From Amorphophallus konjac (lineage: Eukaryota; Streptophyta; Magnoliopsida; Alismatales; Araceae): 64,000 nucleotides of DNA. The translations under genes were made by a program, and so were the position numbers. Below the pieces are notes generated by a model. The model worked only from the letters and a program-made list of their open reading frames with translations, was not told the origin of the DNA and made no database searches. Below are positions 12,194 to 23,757 of this stretch, piece by piece (within the stretch, counting starts at the first letter, position 1; every line of letters starts with the position of its first letter). Location: positions 806,001 through 870,000 of the forward strand of contig JAHNEJ010002013.1 in NCBI GenBank assembly GCA_022559845.1. Direction: 5' to 3'.

Positions 12194-15100
12194 GTCTCCT
12201 TTCTCCTAGGTTAGGATTAGGGTCTATCGAGCCTAGGGAAGTAGAATTAGTTAGGTCTAAAGAAGTAGGGTCTTGTTCTAGGTCGTCCAACCCTTCCTCC
12301 TCTGAGCCGCGCCCGCTTGCGCGTCCTCCCAAATCTGTTCCTGATAGGTTCTTGCAAGACCTAGCTCAGCGTTGTCATGCCCTTTTGAAATGTCCAGAAT
12401 TTGTTGCTACGACAATTATGATTGAAGAGGAAGAAGAAATAGAAGGGACGTGGAGCGATGACAGACTCGGCGTCTATGAAATCCTTGATGAAAAAGATCC
12501 GGTTAATGAGGACAACGACGTAGATGACACTGCTGATCTGTACGCACAAGGACTTAAGAAATTTGACGAGCCGTCTTCAGCCGTGGATGAACCTACGAAG
12601 GAAATCAATCTGGGAACTGAAGAAGACCCAAGGCCCGACGTTATTGCCGCTAATCTCCCTCCACAAGTATAAGAAGATTTGATCAAGGTTTTAAGGGAGT
12701 ATAGCGATTCCTTCGCCTGGTCTTATGAGGACATGCCAGGTCTTGACCCCTCTTTAGTGGAACATCGACTCGTGCTTAAACCAGGGGCAACACCTGTGAA
12801 ACAACGGTCAAGAAGATTTCACCCCCACATAGTCTTAAGGAATAAAGAAGAAGTTGACAAGTTATATAAGGTCAGATTCATTAGAGTTGTTCTATATCCT
12901 TAGTGGGTGGCAAGCATAGTCCCTGTCATCAAGAAGGATGGAAAGGTGCGTATTTGCATCGATTTCAGGGATCTCAATAAAGCATGTCCCAAGGATGATT
13001 TCCCGCTGCCTCACATTGATGTCTTGGTCGATAGTACCGCCAGGTACGAATCGTTGTCATTCATGGACGGTTACTCAGGATACAATCAAATCCGTCTCGT
13101 TCCAGAAGATCAAGAGAAAACCTCCTTCACCACACCCTGGGGCACATATTGTTATGTGGTTATGCCGTTCGGTCTGAAGAATGCAGGTGCCACCTATCAA
13201 AGGGCGATGATAGTCATCTTCCACGACATGATGCATATCTATATGGAAGCTTACGTGGATGACATTTTGGTGAAGTCAGGAACCAAAGAAGAACACCCCT
13301 CTATTCTGGCTAAGGTGCTGCAAAGAGCCAGGGAGTACAAGCTTAAGATGAATCTAAAGAAGTGTGTATTCGGAGTCTCTTCAGGGAAGCTGTTAGGTTT
13401 CATAGTGAGCAAACGGGGGATCCAGATTGATCCTAACAAAGCACAGGCCGTCATGGACATGCCTCCGCCTAAGAACATTACGGAACTTCAAGGATTGATC
13501 GGTCGATTGCAATTCATTAGAAGATTCATATCCCAACATTCTCAAAGGTGCCGTCCATTTTATGAATTGCTTAAGGCGGGGGTTAAGTTTGAATGGAATG
13601 AAGATTGTCAAAAGGCCTACGAGGACTTAAAGGAATATCTATCCAATCCCCCGGTTTTGCAACCTCCTGTCCCTGGGAAACCCCTAATCCTATACATCTC
13701 GGTTATTGAAGACTCCCTAGGGGCGGTATTAGCACAAGTAGACGATGAAGGGAAAGAGTGGGCTGCTTATTACCTCTCTCGGTTGTTTAACCCAGCTGAG
13801 TCCAGATACACCGCTATGGAGAAGACTTGTGCCGCCTTAGTGTGGGTAGCTCAGAAGCTTAAACACTATTTCCTTGTCCACCCAATTAGGTTGATCTCTA
13901 GAATGGACCCGATTCGCTATCTCTTAGAAAAGCCCGTCCTTTCTAGTAGGTTAGCTCGCTGGCAAAGCTTCCTCTCTCAATTCGAGATCACATTTGTCGT
14001 TCAGAAGGCGGTCAAAGGATACGCCATCGATGAGCATCTTACCCATCTTCCTATTCCTCACACTTATTCTATTCAGGACGATTTCCCTGATGAGCATCTC
14101 TCAGTTCTCTCTCACCATCCCTTCTGGTTTCTGTACTTCGATGGTGCACTCAATTCGCAAGGCCGAGGGATCGGCGCTGTTCTGCTTACTCCCGAAGGAG
14201 TAACTATTCCCTTTGCTTATCAACTTCGATTTCCTGCTACCAACAACATCGCTGAGTACGAAGCTCTCCTGGCTGGACTGAAGCACGCCTATCTCCTAGG
14301 TGCGCGTTATTTGAACATCATCGGAGACTCTCAGCTCGTCTTACGGCAAGTTCTATCCACTTACCGTACTCGTGACCCCAAACTCAAGCCCTATCAAGAT
14401 TTGGTCACGCTTCTTGCTAGGAAATTCCGTAAGCTAATCTACATCCATACTCCTCATTCTCAGAACATTCTAGCCGACGCTCTAGCATCTCTTACTTCCT
14501 CTCTATCTTTTCCTCTCAGTCGGAACACTGAGACTATCGTCGTTCAGAGATTGGACGCACCCTCTCTTCAGGACCCTTGGTTCATCAACCTTAGGAAGGC
14601 TGTAGAGGCGAGGGCTGAGAAGGAAGATCTCAAGGAAGTATCTCTAATGGAGTTAAAAGATATTCTTGATGAAGAAGAATTGCCTTGGTATCACGAAATC
14701 GAGTTGTTTTGTAAAGAAGGATCATTCCCAGAAGGGGCAAACGCCGAGCAGCGCAAGTCAATAAGGAGAGCCGCCTCAAGGTATACTATTGTTGCAGGAG
14801 AACTATACAGGCGCGCTACTAATGGAATGCTCATGAGATGTTTGGATGATAATGAGGCTTGGAAAGTGGCTGAAGCAGCCCATTCTAGTGAGTGTGGAGG
14901 TCATGTCAATGGCCATGCTCTAGCAAAGAAAATCCTTAGGCAGGACTACTACTGGCCCACTCTAGAGGAAGATTTCTCCCTCTATGTCCGGAGGTGTCTT
15001 AAGTGCCAACTCCATGCTGATAAAATCCATGCTCCAGCTTCGTCTCTCCACCCTCTCTTTGCTTCTTGGCCATTCTCTATGTGGGCTTTCGACGTTGTCG

Positions 15101-15945
15101 GCCCGCTCGGTGATCCTAATTCTCAGACCAAGCAGAAATCCTTTATCCTTACCGCCACTGAGTACTTCACCAAATGGGCCGAAGCCGAGGCGTACGCAGA
15201 GATCAAAGCTTCAACGGTGTGCCGCTTTATCATGAAGAATATCATCTCGCGGTTCGGAGTGCCAAGCAGCAGCATCACCGACAACGGACCCCAGTTTGTA
15301 TCTCAAGAGCTCAAGGACCTATGTAAGAAGTTCAACATTGCATTACATCATTCATCTCCATATTATCCTCAAGGCAATGGTCAAGCCGAGGCCACTAATA
15401 AAACCCTTCTTAAAATTATAAAGAAAACATGCGAATCTCATAAGTTTTTCGATTGGCCAGAAAAAGTAGTGGAAGCTCTGTGGACTTACCGCACCTCCGT
15501 CCGTACTCCCACAGGATAAACTCCCTATGCTCTTACCTACGGGATGGAGGCGGTGCTCCCATATGAGATCTTGATCCCTTCCCTTAGAGTACAGCTCGAT
15601 AAAGAAGTTAATCTTGATGAACGTCGAGAGGTGTTGCTTGTCCAGTTGGAACTCTTAGATGAGAAGAGGATGAACATGGCCGATCATGTATCCGTTTGTC
15701 AAAAGAGAGTTTCACGTTATTTTCAAAAGAAGGTAATCGAACGTAAATTTCAAACAGGTGATATGGTTTTGAAACGCAGATTCATTCGGTCTGCAGGTCC
15801 TAGGTCTAAATTACAACCTAACTGGGAAGGGCCGTTTGTCGTGAAAGAAGCTTATCCATGGAATGCTTATCGCTTAGTAAATGCGGAAGGTGAGGAGCTC
15901 TCTCACCCGTGGAATGGGTTGTACCTTAAGCGGTTCTTTCCTTAG
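12121..15945 (+). pseudogene. pol: Pol of element C: RT, dual RNase H, integrase
   Basis: This frame differs from gag-pro and overlaps its end by 73 bases. In-frame stops lie at 12670 (TAA), 12901 (TAG) and 15517 (TAA). RT spans about 12700-13550 with YVDD at 13252-13263. The first RNase H spans about 13640-13990. A second, archaeal-type RNase H spans about 14120-14510 with visible acidic residues in 'YFDGA', 'AEYEAL', 'GDSQLV' and 'ADALAS'. Dual RNase H is a Tat-lineage mark. Integrase has HHCC ('HSSECGGHVNGH', 'CLKCQLH') and D-D-E residues in 'WAFDVVGPL', 'ITDNGPQF' and 'QGNGQAEATN'. The C-terminal part is 15544-15945. Catalytic residues look intact, but the stops prevent one product. Confidence 0.92.
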
Positions 15946-17212
15946 AGTCTAATCAGTGCCACCCCGGGCAACAAGATGTTCCTCCTATTTCTCTCAAAAG
16001 GGTCCCGAGTAAAGGCAATCACAGACTACACGACATCCCTGGTCAGGTTTCCCGCTTTAAAAGACACCGTTTCTCCTTGGCCATGCTTTGGGGGAAAGTT
16101 GAAGTCCCTGTTCGTTCCTTCCATCGACTGAATCCAGGGGCAGGAAGTGAATAAGGAGGCGATAACCAATCCAGACACCCTGACGAGAGGAGGTCTCATA
16201 TAGGGGCAGTCTGTTATGACCTGACGCCACAAGAAACAAGAAAAGAAAGCAAAGGAGTAGTCTTTATGACAAAAATCAAAAGTATCATCTCGAAGGTCTA
16301 TTGAATATGATTCCAAAGCTCCAAAAAGCAAGAAAGAAAAAGAAATCTAGGCATGACAAGAGTGGCAGTACAGTTCCCCGCGGGACGAATGAGCCCGGTC
16401 GCACGTATGCCTAGAGTGGACTAAGGTTCGATGACGGACACGAAGCCCCGACGCAACAGACCAAATTTCTAATGGGTTGTCTGGAGAGGAACTCAAGTCC
16501 TAAAAACTTCTAAGTCTGGCCTAAGCATACCCCCGTGTTCTATTTTCTTTTTTCAGGATTGAAACTAGTACCCTGGGTATGGCCCTAGTAGAAACACCGT
16601 CATGAAAATCTGGGCCTTGGTCAGGGGTTGTCACCTCATTGCACGCCAACCTCGGGACTCTCAATACGATGCGGAGGGCTCGCGTTGCTAAGGAAAAGCC
16701 CTGGTTTTCAAAATCCAAAAATAACATATATTTTAAAATCCAAAAATATCATATATTTCAAAAATCCAAAAATAACATATATTTCAAAATCCAAAAACAT
16801 CATATATTTCAAAATCTAAAAACATCATATATATTTCAAAATCCAAAAACATCATATATATTTCAAAAATCCAAAAACATCATATATTTCGAAAATCCAA
16901 AAAAACCACATATTTCAAAAATCCAAAAACATCAAATATTTCCAAAACACACAAAAATTCGGATATTTTCCAAAATCCAAAAATACCATCATATGCATTC
17001 CATACATCGCATTATTTCTATTATGATTTTTCCTGCCTATTTAATAAGGCTCCACCCCTTGACCAAATATCAAGAAACGGTCATTATGTAACTCGCTTCG
17101 AGGCAAGGGGTTGAGTCTAAGAACAGATCTAACTTGCTCCATGTTTAAGTATGTGCAGAACGCAGGACCAAGAACAAAGCTGAAATCTCACAACTATGCA
17201 GGTTCAAGGCTG
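15946..17212. other. C spacer after integrase
   Basis: No gene recognised. 15950-16700 is ordinary mixed sequence. 16706-16990 is an A/T-rich tandem array listed separately. This is the start of the long 3' region typical of Tat elements. Confidence 0.6.
16706..16990. repeat. A/T-rich tandem repeat, about 28-bp unit
   Basis: About ten imperfect units built on 'atccaaaaacatcatatatt' plus 'tcaaa'. Units differ in length by insertion of TA pairs. It lies within C between integrase and antisense gene 1. Confidence 0.85.
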
Positions 17213-17460
17213 TGACGCGCCAGGTGTAGGCCGTCACATTCATTTAACGGTCAATGCTAGCCCGTTACATCTCTTCAGGCCTTCACTTTGACTCTCTCAG
17301 CAGCTCTCTCTCTAACGGCCTGGAGCACGACCGTTACTACTCCTAATGGTCCATCGTTGGACCGTTACTTCCTCTAGAGGATTTAGTTCTCAGAGCATAC
17401 ACTATAACGGCCTATCTCCCCACTGTTATCTCCTTGTAACGGCCCTGCTCAGATCCGTTA
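17213..17460. repeat. 24-bp modules, C 3' region
   Basis: Six modules, among them TGACGCGC-N8-GGCCGTCA, TAACGGCC-N8-GACCGTTA, TAATGGTC-N8-GACCGTTA and TAACGGCC-N8-ATCCGTTA. One has lost a single base (23 bp). They lie just downstream of the end of antisense gene 1. Confidence 0.85.
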
Positions 17461-17625
17461 CATTCTCCAGAAGCCCGGTTCTGCTGGTTGTTCTAACCAA
17501 ATCAAAACATGAAGTTCATGTCCATTCAACTAAGGCAATCCCATCTTATTCAAATGAACTTAATGCAACATAAGATTGATAAAAATTCCAACTCTAATTG
17601 TCGATTACATTGTTCAAAAAGACAA

Positions 17626-19055
17626 TCAAGCTACATTCAGTTTGTTATCCGCAAGAGGGCGGATCTTCCTCAACTCTTTCACGTAGCCACGGCATGCGTC
17701 TTCGTTCTCTTCCACTTTTTCTTGCCACGGACGCACCTTGCTGATCTCCCACATGGTCAGCACGTTCCGGACTGCTCTCTCATCGTCCTCGGTCCCCATC
17801 TTTCTAGATAGAAGGGGAGGGTAGTGTGATAGTGCAAGAGCTTCAATCCGAGGTAGCCCGATCTGAAGATGGCACCGGTGTAGGTTGTAGATCGCCATGG
17901 TAGTATTTCCCACTAGCTGGAGGTCCAGGCCTTGACGCCGCGGTATTCTAAGAAGAGCGCTCCGAAGGATCCTTGGTCGCATGATGAATTTTTCCGTTGG
18001 CAAGGTCTTGAAGAAGAGGCGCCATTCGTCCCGTGTTTTCTTATCCGCCGTCCTGCACTCAACCTGTGAAGAAAATCTAGATGCCCCTCTAATAAAGAAG
18101 AGAGGGTGGCTCCCGAAGATCCGGCTAGCAGAACTAATATCTTCCTTTGGTTGGAACTTGATTCTCACTCCCATCCAACACTCAAGGAGTATCATGGAAC
18201 CGAATAAGGGTCCTCCTAGGCAAGCCGAGCTTAGTCCTTCGTAGAAGTATGAGAGGATCGCTTGAGAAAGGGACATTCCCCGCCACAACCCACTAATAAT
18301 GCTGAGATTTTAGATATCTAAGAGGTGATCGGTAGTAGTGAAAAGAAAAACCCCACATAAGCAAACCGCCACCGCCTTGGCTATGGCTTCATGTCTCTCC
18401 CACTTATTTTTACAATGAGACATTATCCATTGGGCTAAAGGTATCAAGTGTATGTGGTGTGGGCTGATCATGGTCCTCACGTCCTTTGGATTATGGATGA
18501 AATCACTCAAAATTAAGGACGGGTCGATAGGCTCAATCGTGTAGCAAACTCGGTCTTCATCCCCCACCTTAGTCTTAGGAAGGGCTAGATAGATTTCTAC
18601 CTCCTCCAATAGGACTGTAGCTTCGAAGGAAGGGAAGATGAAGGTATGTGTTTGTGGATGCCACAACTCTATGAGGTCTGAAATACTAGGCCAATCTAAT
18701 GTCAATTTCTTGAAATTCTTGCCTAAAACCAAGAGAGGTTGGAGGTGCCATGCTTTGAGAATTGATGTAACCTCTAAAGGGAGTGCCTTTACCATGGGAG
18801 CCACCCACTTCAGATTAGAATAGCATCTTGGACCGGGGAGGGGCTAAGAAAAGAAGAAGATCATGAGGAAGAAGATGAAGTGCAGGAATTTCTGAACTTG
18901 GTTAGGTCATGGAAGCTTACCACTCTTTGAGCATTGGAGCTTAGGTGCTTGGGAATTGAGGTCATCCTTTGTAGCTCTCCGTACTCCTTTCTTGCAGCTT
19001 TGGGTTCGGTGTAGACTTTCTCCTCCATAGTTATCACCTCGAAGCTTCTCTTCAT
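17626..19055 (-). pseudogene. Antisense gene 1 of C, plant-mobile-domain/DUF7745-like
   Basis: A two-exon gene on the strand opposite to C. Exon 1 is 19055-18921, from the ATG, 45 codons. A GTAAGC...CTTAG intron covers 18920-18844 (77 bp). Exon 2 starts at 18843 in phase 0 and runs to 17626. One in-frame TAA at 18310-18312 breaks it. The core 'LIELWHPQTHTFIFPSFEAT' followed by 'LLEEVEIYLALP' fits the plant mobile domain or DUF7745 pattern (W-P-x-F, then a [T/L]-[L/V]-E-E motif and LxxP). That family is common in plant retroelements and has no settled biochemical role. A later segment, 'FYEGLSSACLGGPLFGSMIL', also fits. Length is about 450 codons. Module clusters lie on both sides. Family assignment is from motif memory. 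Confidence 0.65.
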
Positions 19056-19287
19056 CTTATTTCCTGCCCTTAGGAGGGGTTTTTCAGCCTTCTAGCAGAG
19101 AATTCAAAAAGATACGATTTTGGCTAAGTTTCCAAGTTTTAAAGGTTTGGTTTCGGCTTTAAAGAGATAAGATTTGGATTGGAAGGCTTTATCTTAAGTC
19201 TGGAAGGAGTCTAGAACGAATTTGAGGCTTCTTATCTCGGGTTTTGCCTCTTGCGGCTCAATCCGTCTCGGAGTACAATTCATTATC

Positions 19288-19544
19288 TAACGGTCTGTCG
19301 CTAGACCATCACTTTCCTCTGACGCGCCAGAGCTGGGCCGTCACATTTTCTGTGGGTTTAATTTGATCGAACCTGTTCTGTGAAGCTTAACGGTCTAGCA
19401 TTAGACCGTTATATTCTTGTGACGCGTTCTCTCTGAGCCGTTACATTCTCTGCTGATCAGTTTTGGCCTCTGCTTGGTCAATCATTCTCAACGGTCTTGC
19501 TCATGGCCGTTATCTGCCTCCGAAGCACTACGCCTGAACCGTCA
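19288..19544. repeat. 24-bp modules upstream of antisense gene 1
   Basis: Five clear modules plus one shortened, including TAACGGTC-N8-GACCGTTA, TGACGCGC-N8-GGCCGTCA and CAACGGTC-N8-GGCCGTTA. They lie about 230-490 bp before the ATG of antisense gene 1, so they could sit in its promoter (inference). Confidence 0.85.
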
Positions 19545-19614
19545 CATTTCCTGCATATTTGGTTAAGTATATACATCCCCTTCATCATCCCAGTCTGCAT
19601 TCATTTATCATGTT

Positions 19615-20175
19615 GAAGTCTGTACATTCGTTCAAGTCCATGCATTTTTGAAGTCCATACACCGTTGATGAAGTCTGTACATTCGTTGAAGTCTATACAT
19701 CAGCTTCAAGTCCATACATCCGCTTCAAGTTCATACATCATTTTCGAAGTCTATACATTCCACATCTTCACCCAAGTCTATACATTCTTCACCATCGTTG
19801 CCAAGTCTATACATTCCACATCTTCACCCAAGTCTATATATTCCACATCTTCACCCAAGTCTGTACATCCCTTGTCCAAGTCCATACATTCTCCAAGTCT
19901 GTACAGTCTTCATTCAAAGTCCATACATTCTCCAAATCTGTACAGTCTTCATCCCAAGTCTATACGTCCACACCGCTTCAAGTCTGTACATTCTTGATTC
20001 AAGTCTATACATTGCCCAACGTGAGCACAAGCCCCAAGTCTGTACATCCCTTGTCCAAGTCCATACATCCTTGCTGCTGTGTTCATGAAGTCTATACATC
20101 ATCTGGACGTCTGCACTCGAAGTCTACACATCGCTTTGGCAAGGTCTATTCACACTGAGTACAGTCAGTACGTTC
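19615..20175 (+). repeat. AAGTCTRTACATTC word array in C
   Basis: About 24 copies of AAGTCTATACATTC or close variants (CTG, CCA, ACATCC), separated by 3-21 unrelated bases. One local unit is 27 bp. The reverse complement of this word forms the longer array in solo LTR E (33634-35117). Confidence 0.88.
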
Positions 20176-20211
20176 GTAGTTCAACATTGCTCTGCCATCT
20201 CTAACGGTCTA

Positions 20212-20357
20212 GCATTTGGCCGTTACTTGTATATAATGCACCATCTCTGATTCGTTACTCTTCCTGCTGCTCAGTTCTGCAATGTTGGGCTCTGTCCTTT
20301 CTAACGGCCTCCACCCGATGCGTTACTTGATCCTAAAGATTTGGGTATAGACCGTTA
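20212..20357. repeat. 24-bp modules, C 3' region
   Basis: Four modules in two pairs: TAACGGTC-N8-GGCCGTTA, 8 bases, TAATGCAC-N8-ATTCGTTA; then TAACGGCC-N8-ATGCGTTA, 8 bases, TAAAGATT-N8-GACCGTTA. Confidence 0.82.
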
Positions 20358-20701
20358 CATTGTCTACTGCTGTGACTTGTGCTATTCGTATCTGCCTCCG
20401 TGTAGACCTGGCGGTCCTACAGGCTTCCCATTCCGTTCATCCTGTACATCCACACATTATCTCATCCCCATCGTTCACATTTCATCTCCACGCAATCATC
20501 CATTCCTTCACATGCATTCATTTTTCGTCAACTCTTTCACACATCCACAAGCATTTCCTGCATTCCAATCATACTCTCACAATACATTTTCTTGCATTCA
20601 TTCCCATTCATTTTCACATGATCACCTGTTTACATACACATCCATTCATTCACACAAAAGTCATAACAAAACACAAAAAAGATTTGCATTTCCATTTTTC
20701 A
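20358..20701. other. C spacer, 'cattc'-rich
   Basis: No gene seen. It is rich in short 'cattc' and 'cacat' words. It ends at the TSD (TTTCA, 20697-20701) of element D. Confidence 0.6.
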
Positions 20702-22218
20702 TGTCACGCCCCGAGAGCGGAAGATACCCGGAGACGCGTGACGAGTTTATATCAATCATGTCAATCAGAGTATTAGTGTATTCGACACCAAAATCAGAGA
20801 TGCGCAAAAGTAAAGATAACCTAAACCTTTATTCCTTCATAAGAATATGTCTATTACAAACCTTGAAGTACTAACTAAAATAAAGGAAAAATACAAGGTT
20901 GACTCAAGAAAATATGGAAAAAAACTAGATAACACGGAAGAAGCTCTATCTCTTTCACGCTTGACCTTCCCCTTCAGATTGAGTTCCCTCATCGTCGGAC
21001 TTACCTGAAATGTAGGGAAACACTGAGTGAGCGAACGCTCAGTAGGAAATTATATCTCAAGAACTAGCAATGGGTTTAAGTAATTACATCTTTCATGAAT
21101 GCACTATAGCTATGCATGCTCGCATAAAACGACAAGATAGAGAGAGTGTATAATAATAAGATAGCAAGAAGAACTAGTCATGAATTTTCAAGAACTTACA
21201 TCAAAAGATATCAAGATATTCAAGCAAGTAAACTCATCATGTTATGTTGGAATTTGGCTATTTTGTTTCAAGTCAAGCAAGTATGAAATTACCCTTTCTC
21301 GGGTCACGCAAGTCATGTAATATCAAGTCAAGTACAAGTACAAGATTTGTGGAATGTTCAATCAAGCTAGTCATGCATTTCGGTATAATGCCAATACCGT
21401 GATCAATCAACTCCCATGGGCACAAGTACTTTCGGGTGCTCCTCCCAGGACCAGATCGGGCCCTATATGCGCAGGCATTAATCATGTATTTTAATATCCA
21501 CTTTTGTATATAGCCAATATGAAATTTCAAGAATAAAGCTTGTAGACATGTAGGATAAACTTGGATAGAATAGAGTCCAAAAATATGACACTTGACATAG
21601 AATGACGATAATAACGGTACAATCACGATTATCGATAAAACTAGGTGGAATTAGTTCCCCTAGCTTGGGTACCATGACAAACAAGTATGGACACTCTTTA
21701 TATAGAATTGAGGTCCACATGAATAGCACATCAATGGCAAGCCGTCCTCATTCTTAATATAGAATTGAGGTCCACAAGAACATCATGTTGAATATAGAAT
21801 TGGGGTTTACAAGAACATCATAACAATGTTGATATAGAATTGGGGTTTACAAGAACATCATGAAAATGTTGATATAGAATTGGGGTTTACAAGAACAGCA
21901 TCAAATGGCATGATAACCTCATCCCATTAAGAGAATTCTCATGATACACACTTTGCATAACATGAGGGCCGGTATACCATGTTTCTTTAGAGTGACATGG
22001 TAAAATAGTGTAATGGGTCTTTATTGTACAACCAGCTCAGTCGGCCTTGAGGGAATCCAAGGCTGCGAGGAGACTTACGGAGGTCTCTATGACTAACTCG
22101 CTAGTCCAAAGGAACGGAATGTCCAATGGAGAGCTTGTATGTCAATGAGAATTGAGAGGGTAATGCGATAAATCATCGTAGAAACGTGGGACTATACTCA
22201 CGGACTGGAATATAGTGC

Positions 22219-22220
<2 letters not shown>

Positions 22221-22279
<59 letters not shown>
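22221..22279. repeat. (TA)n microsatellite in D LTR
   Basis: About 59 bp of pure TA. The same site in the other LTR (29790-29830) is shorter and contains a GAGAGAGAGA interruption. Confidence 0.95.
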
Positions 22280-22281
<2 letters not shown>

Positions 22282-22360
22282 GAAACTCTCGGTTAACAGT
22301 AATCAGTGAAACAGTAATGCAGGAAAATAGCGACTTTGGTAAAGCCATTTTTCATGAAAT

Positions 22361-23570
22361 TAACGCCTTAATCAGGGGCGTTTATATTACATTTGACGAC
22401 GTACATAGAAGTCGTCCTTTCAATATTTCTAATTTACAGAATATTAATAATCTGGAATTTTAACAGAAACGCACCCTGGACAGGAGTGTGACTCTTCAAT
22501 ATGTGCCCTGGTCTGGGGCGTCAGTTAAACATGAGACGACCTGGACAAGGTCGTGAATTCAAGAATTTATCAATTTTCAAATGATTAAATTTCAGGAGAG
22601 AGGGACAGAAAAAATAACAGGATTCCACATGTATACTCATGCAATATATTTTAATCATGGTTACATCGATATTAATTATTGAACATGGGTATTAATTATG
22701 TGAAATTGACGACTCCTGTGAAGGGCGTCAAACAATAATTAGCGCCCTAGTGTGGGTCGCTTATTCAAACTAGCGCCCTGGTCAAGGGCGTTTCTTTTTG
22801 AAATTATATAGAAAACATCTTGAAACCACAAAAGAACTATATGCATGCACGACCGATGATATTATTAAGATATTAAGCTAGTGTGGGCTACGATCTTGAG
22901 AAAACCTACCTTTAAGAAGATTTTGACCGACGAACGGATGAAGGTTCAATAATAACGATGCTCTGATCTTCCGGAAGCAGAGGAAGATGATAAGGAAAAA
23001 CTCCTCTGACACTTCGGTAGTTTGAAGAAGATGTAGACGATGATGAAGACCCTTCGTTCTTCAGCACGTCAACCTACAGAACACATGAAGAATATTAGTA
23101 TCCTTCATGACTGAGAATTATGGACAGAGGAAGAAAACGGTACGAAGAACCACCTGTTCTTCACGCAGCAGCAACAACTTTAGGGTTTGATCGGACAGTG
23201 TTATTTATAGGATTTTGGGCATCCTAATAGAGTTAGAATTTGATTAAGGGTAGTATTCCCTTGATAGAGTCCTTACTATATCCTACCCTCGACGTAGTTA
23301 TCCATAACTTGCCCTGGATAGACTCCTGGGTCGAACGAAACTCGAACTGAATTAACGTCTTAAGCGAGGGCGTCGAATTTAAATTGACGCCTGGGCGAGC
23401 GTCGTTACTTATGTAAAACGCACCCAAGTAGAGGGCGTTTCATTTCCTTTCCTAAATTTTATCTCTCGTCGTTTGAAATTTTGACGCCCTATTTTCTAGG
23501 CATCCTTTTTAAATTAACGCCTTAGACAGAGGCGTTTCCTTTTGAATCAGCGCCTTTATAAAAGGCGTTA
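22361..23570. repeat. Inverted CGCC/GGCG modules in D LTR
   Basis: About 14 modules such as AACGCC-N9-GGCGTT, TGACGACT-N8-GGGCGTCA (22707-22730) and TAACGTCT-N8-GGGCGTCG (23353-23376). Starts inside runs fall 31-33 bp apart: 22707, 22740, 22771; 23353, 23385, 23417; 23482, 23515, 23548. The words differ from those of B and C but the period is similar. Confidence 0.8.
23201..23210 (-). promoter_or_regulatory. TATA box of D, left LTR
   Basis: CTATAAATAA on the minus strand, repeated at 30753-30762 in the right LTR, which is the 5' LTR and so the active position. Confidence 0.6.
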
Positions 23571-23681
23571 TTTTTCCTTTGATTAATGATTTGCTCATTT
23601 AGGCTCTTTGTCATCTATTCACTTATCTTTTATTTTTAATTTGATTTATTTAAAAATCTTATTTTTATCTAGGTTGCTACA

Positions 23682-23694
23682 CCCTCCCCCACTT
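23682..23694 (-). other. Polypurine tract of D
   Basis: AAGTGGGGGAGGG on the minus strand, directly before the 3' LTR. It is the usual plus-strand priming site. Confidence 0.8.
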
Positions 23695-23757
23695 AAAAGA
23701 ATTTGGTCCCCAAATTTAATAGTATGTATAAGTGGAGAGCGTAGAGCACATACCTTC

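Larger units (their letters stand above)
20702..23681 (-). repeat. 3' LTR of D (left copy)
   Basis: Matches 28271-31232. A minus-strand TATA box (CTATAAATAA) lies at 23201-23210. It carries a TA microsatellite at 22221-22279 and about 14 inverted modules. Confidence 0.93.

Noticed and set aside
22142..22348. Frame encoding a Tyr-Ile repeat
   Set aside because: Produced by the TA microsatellite; not a gene.
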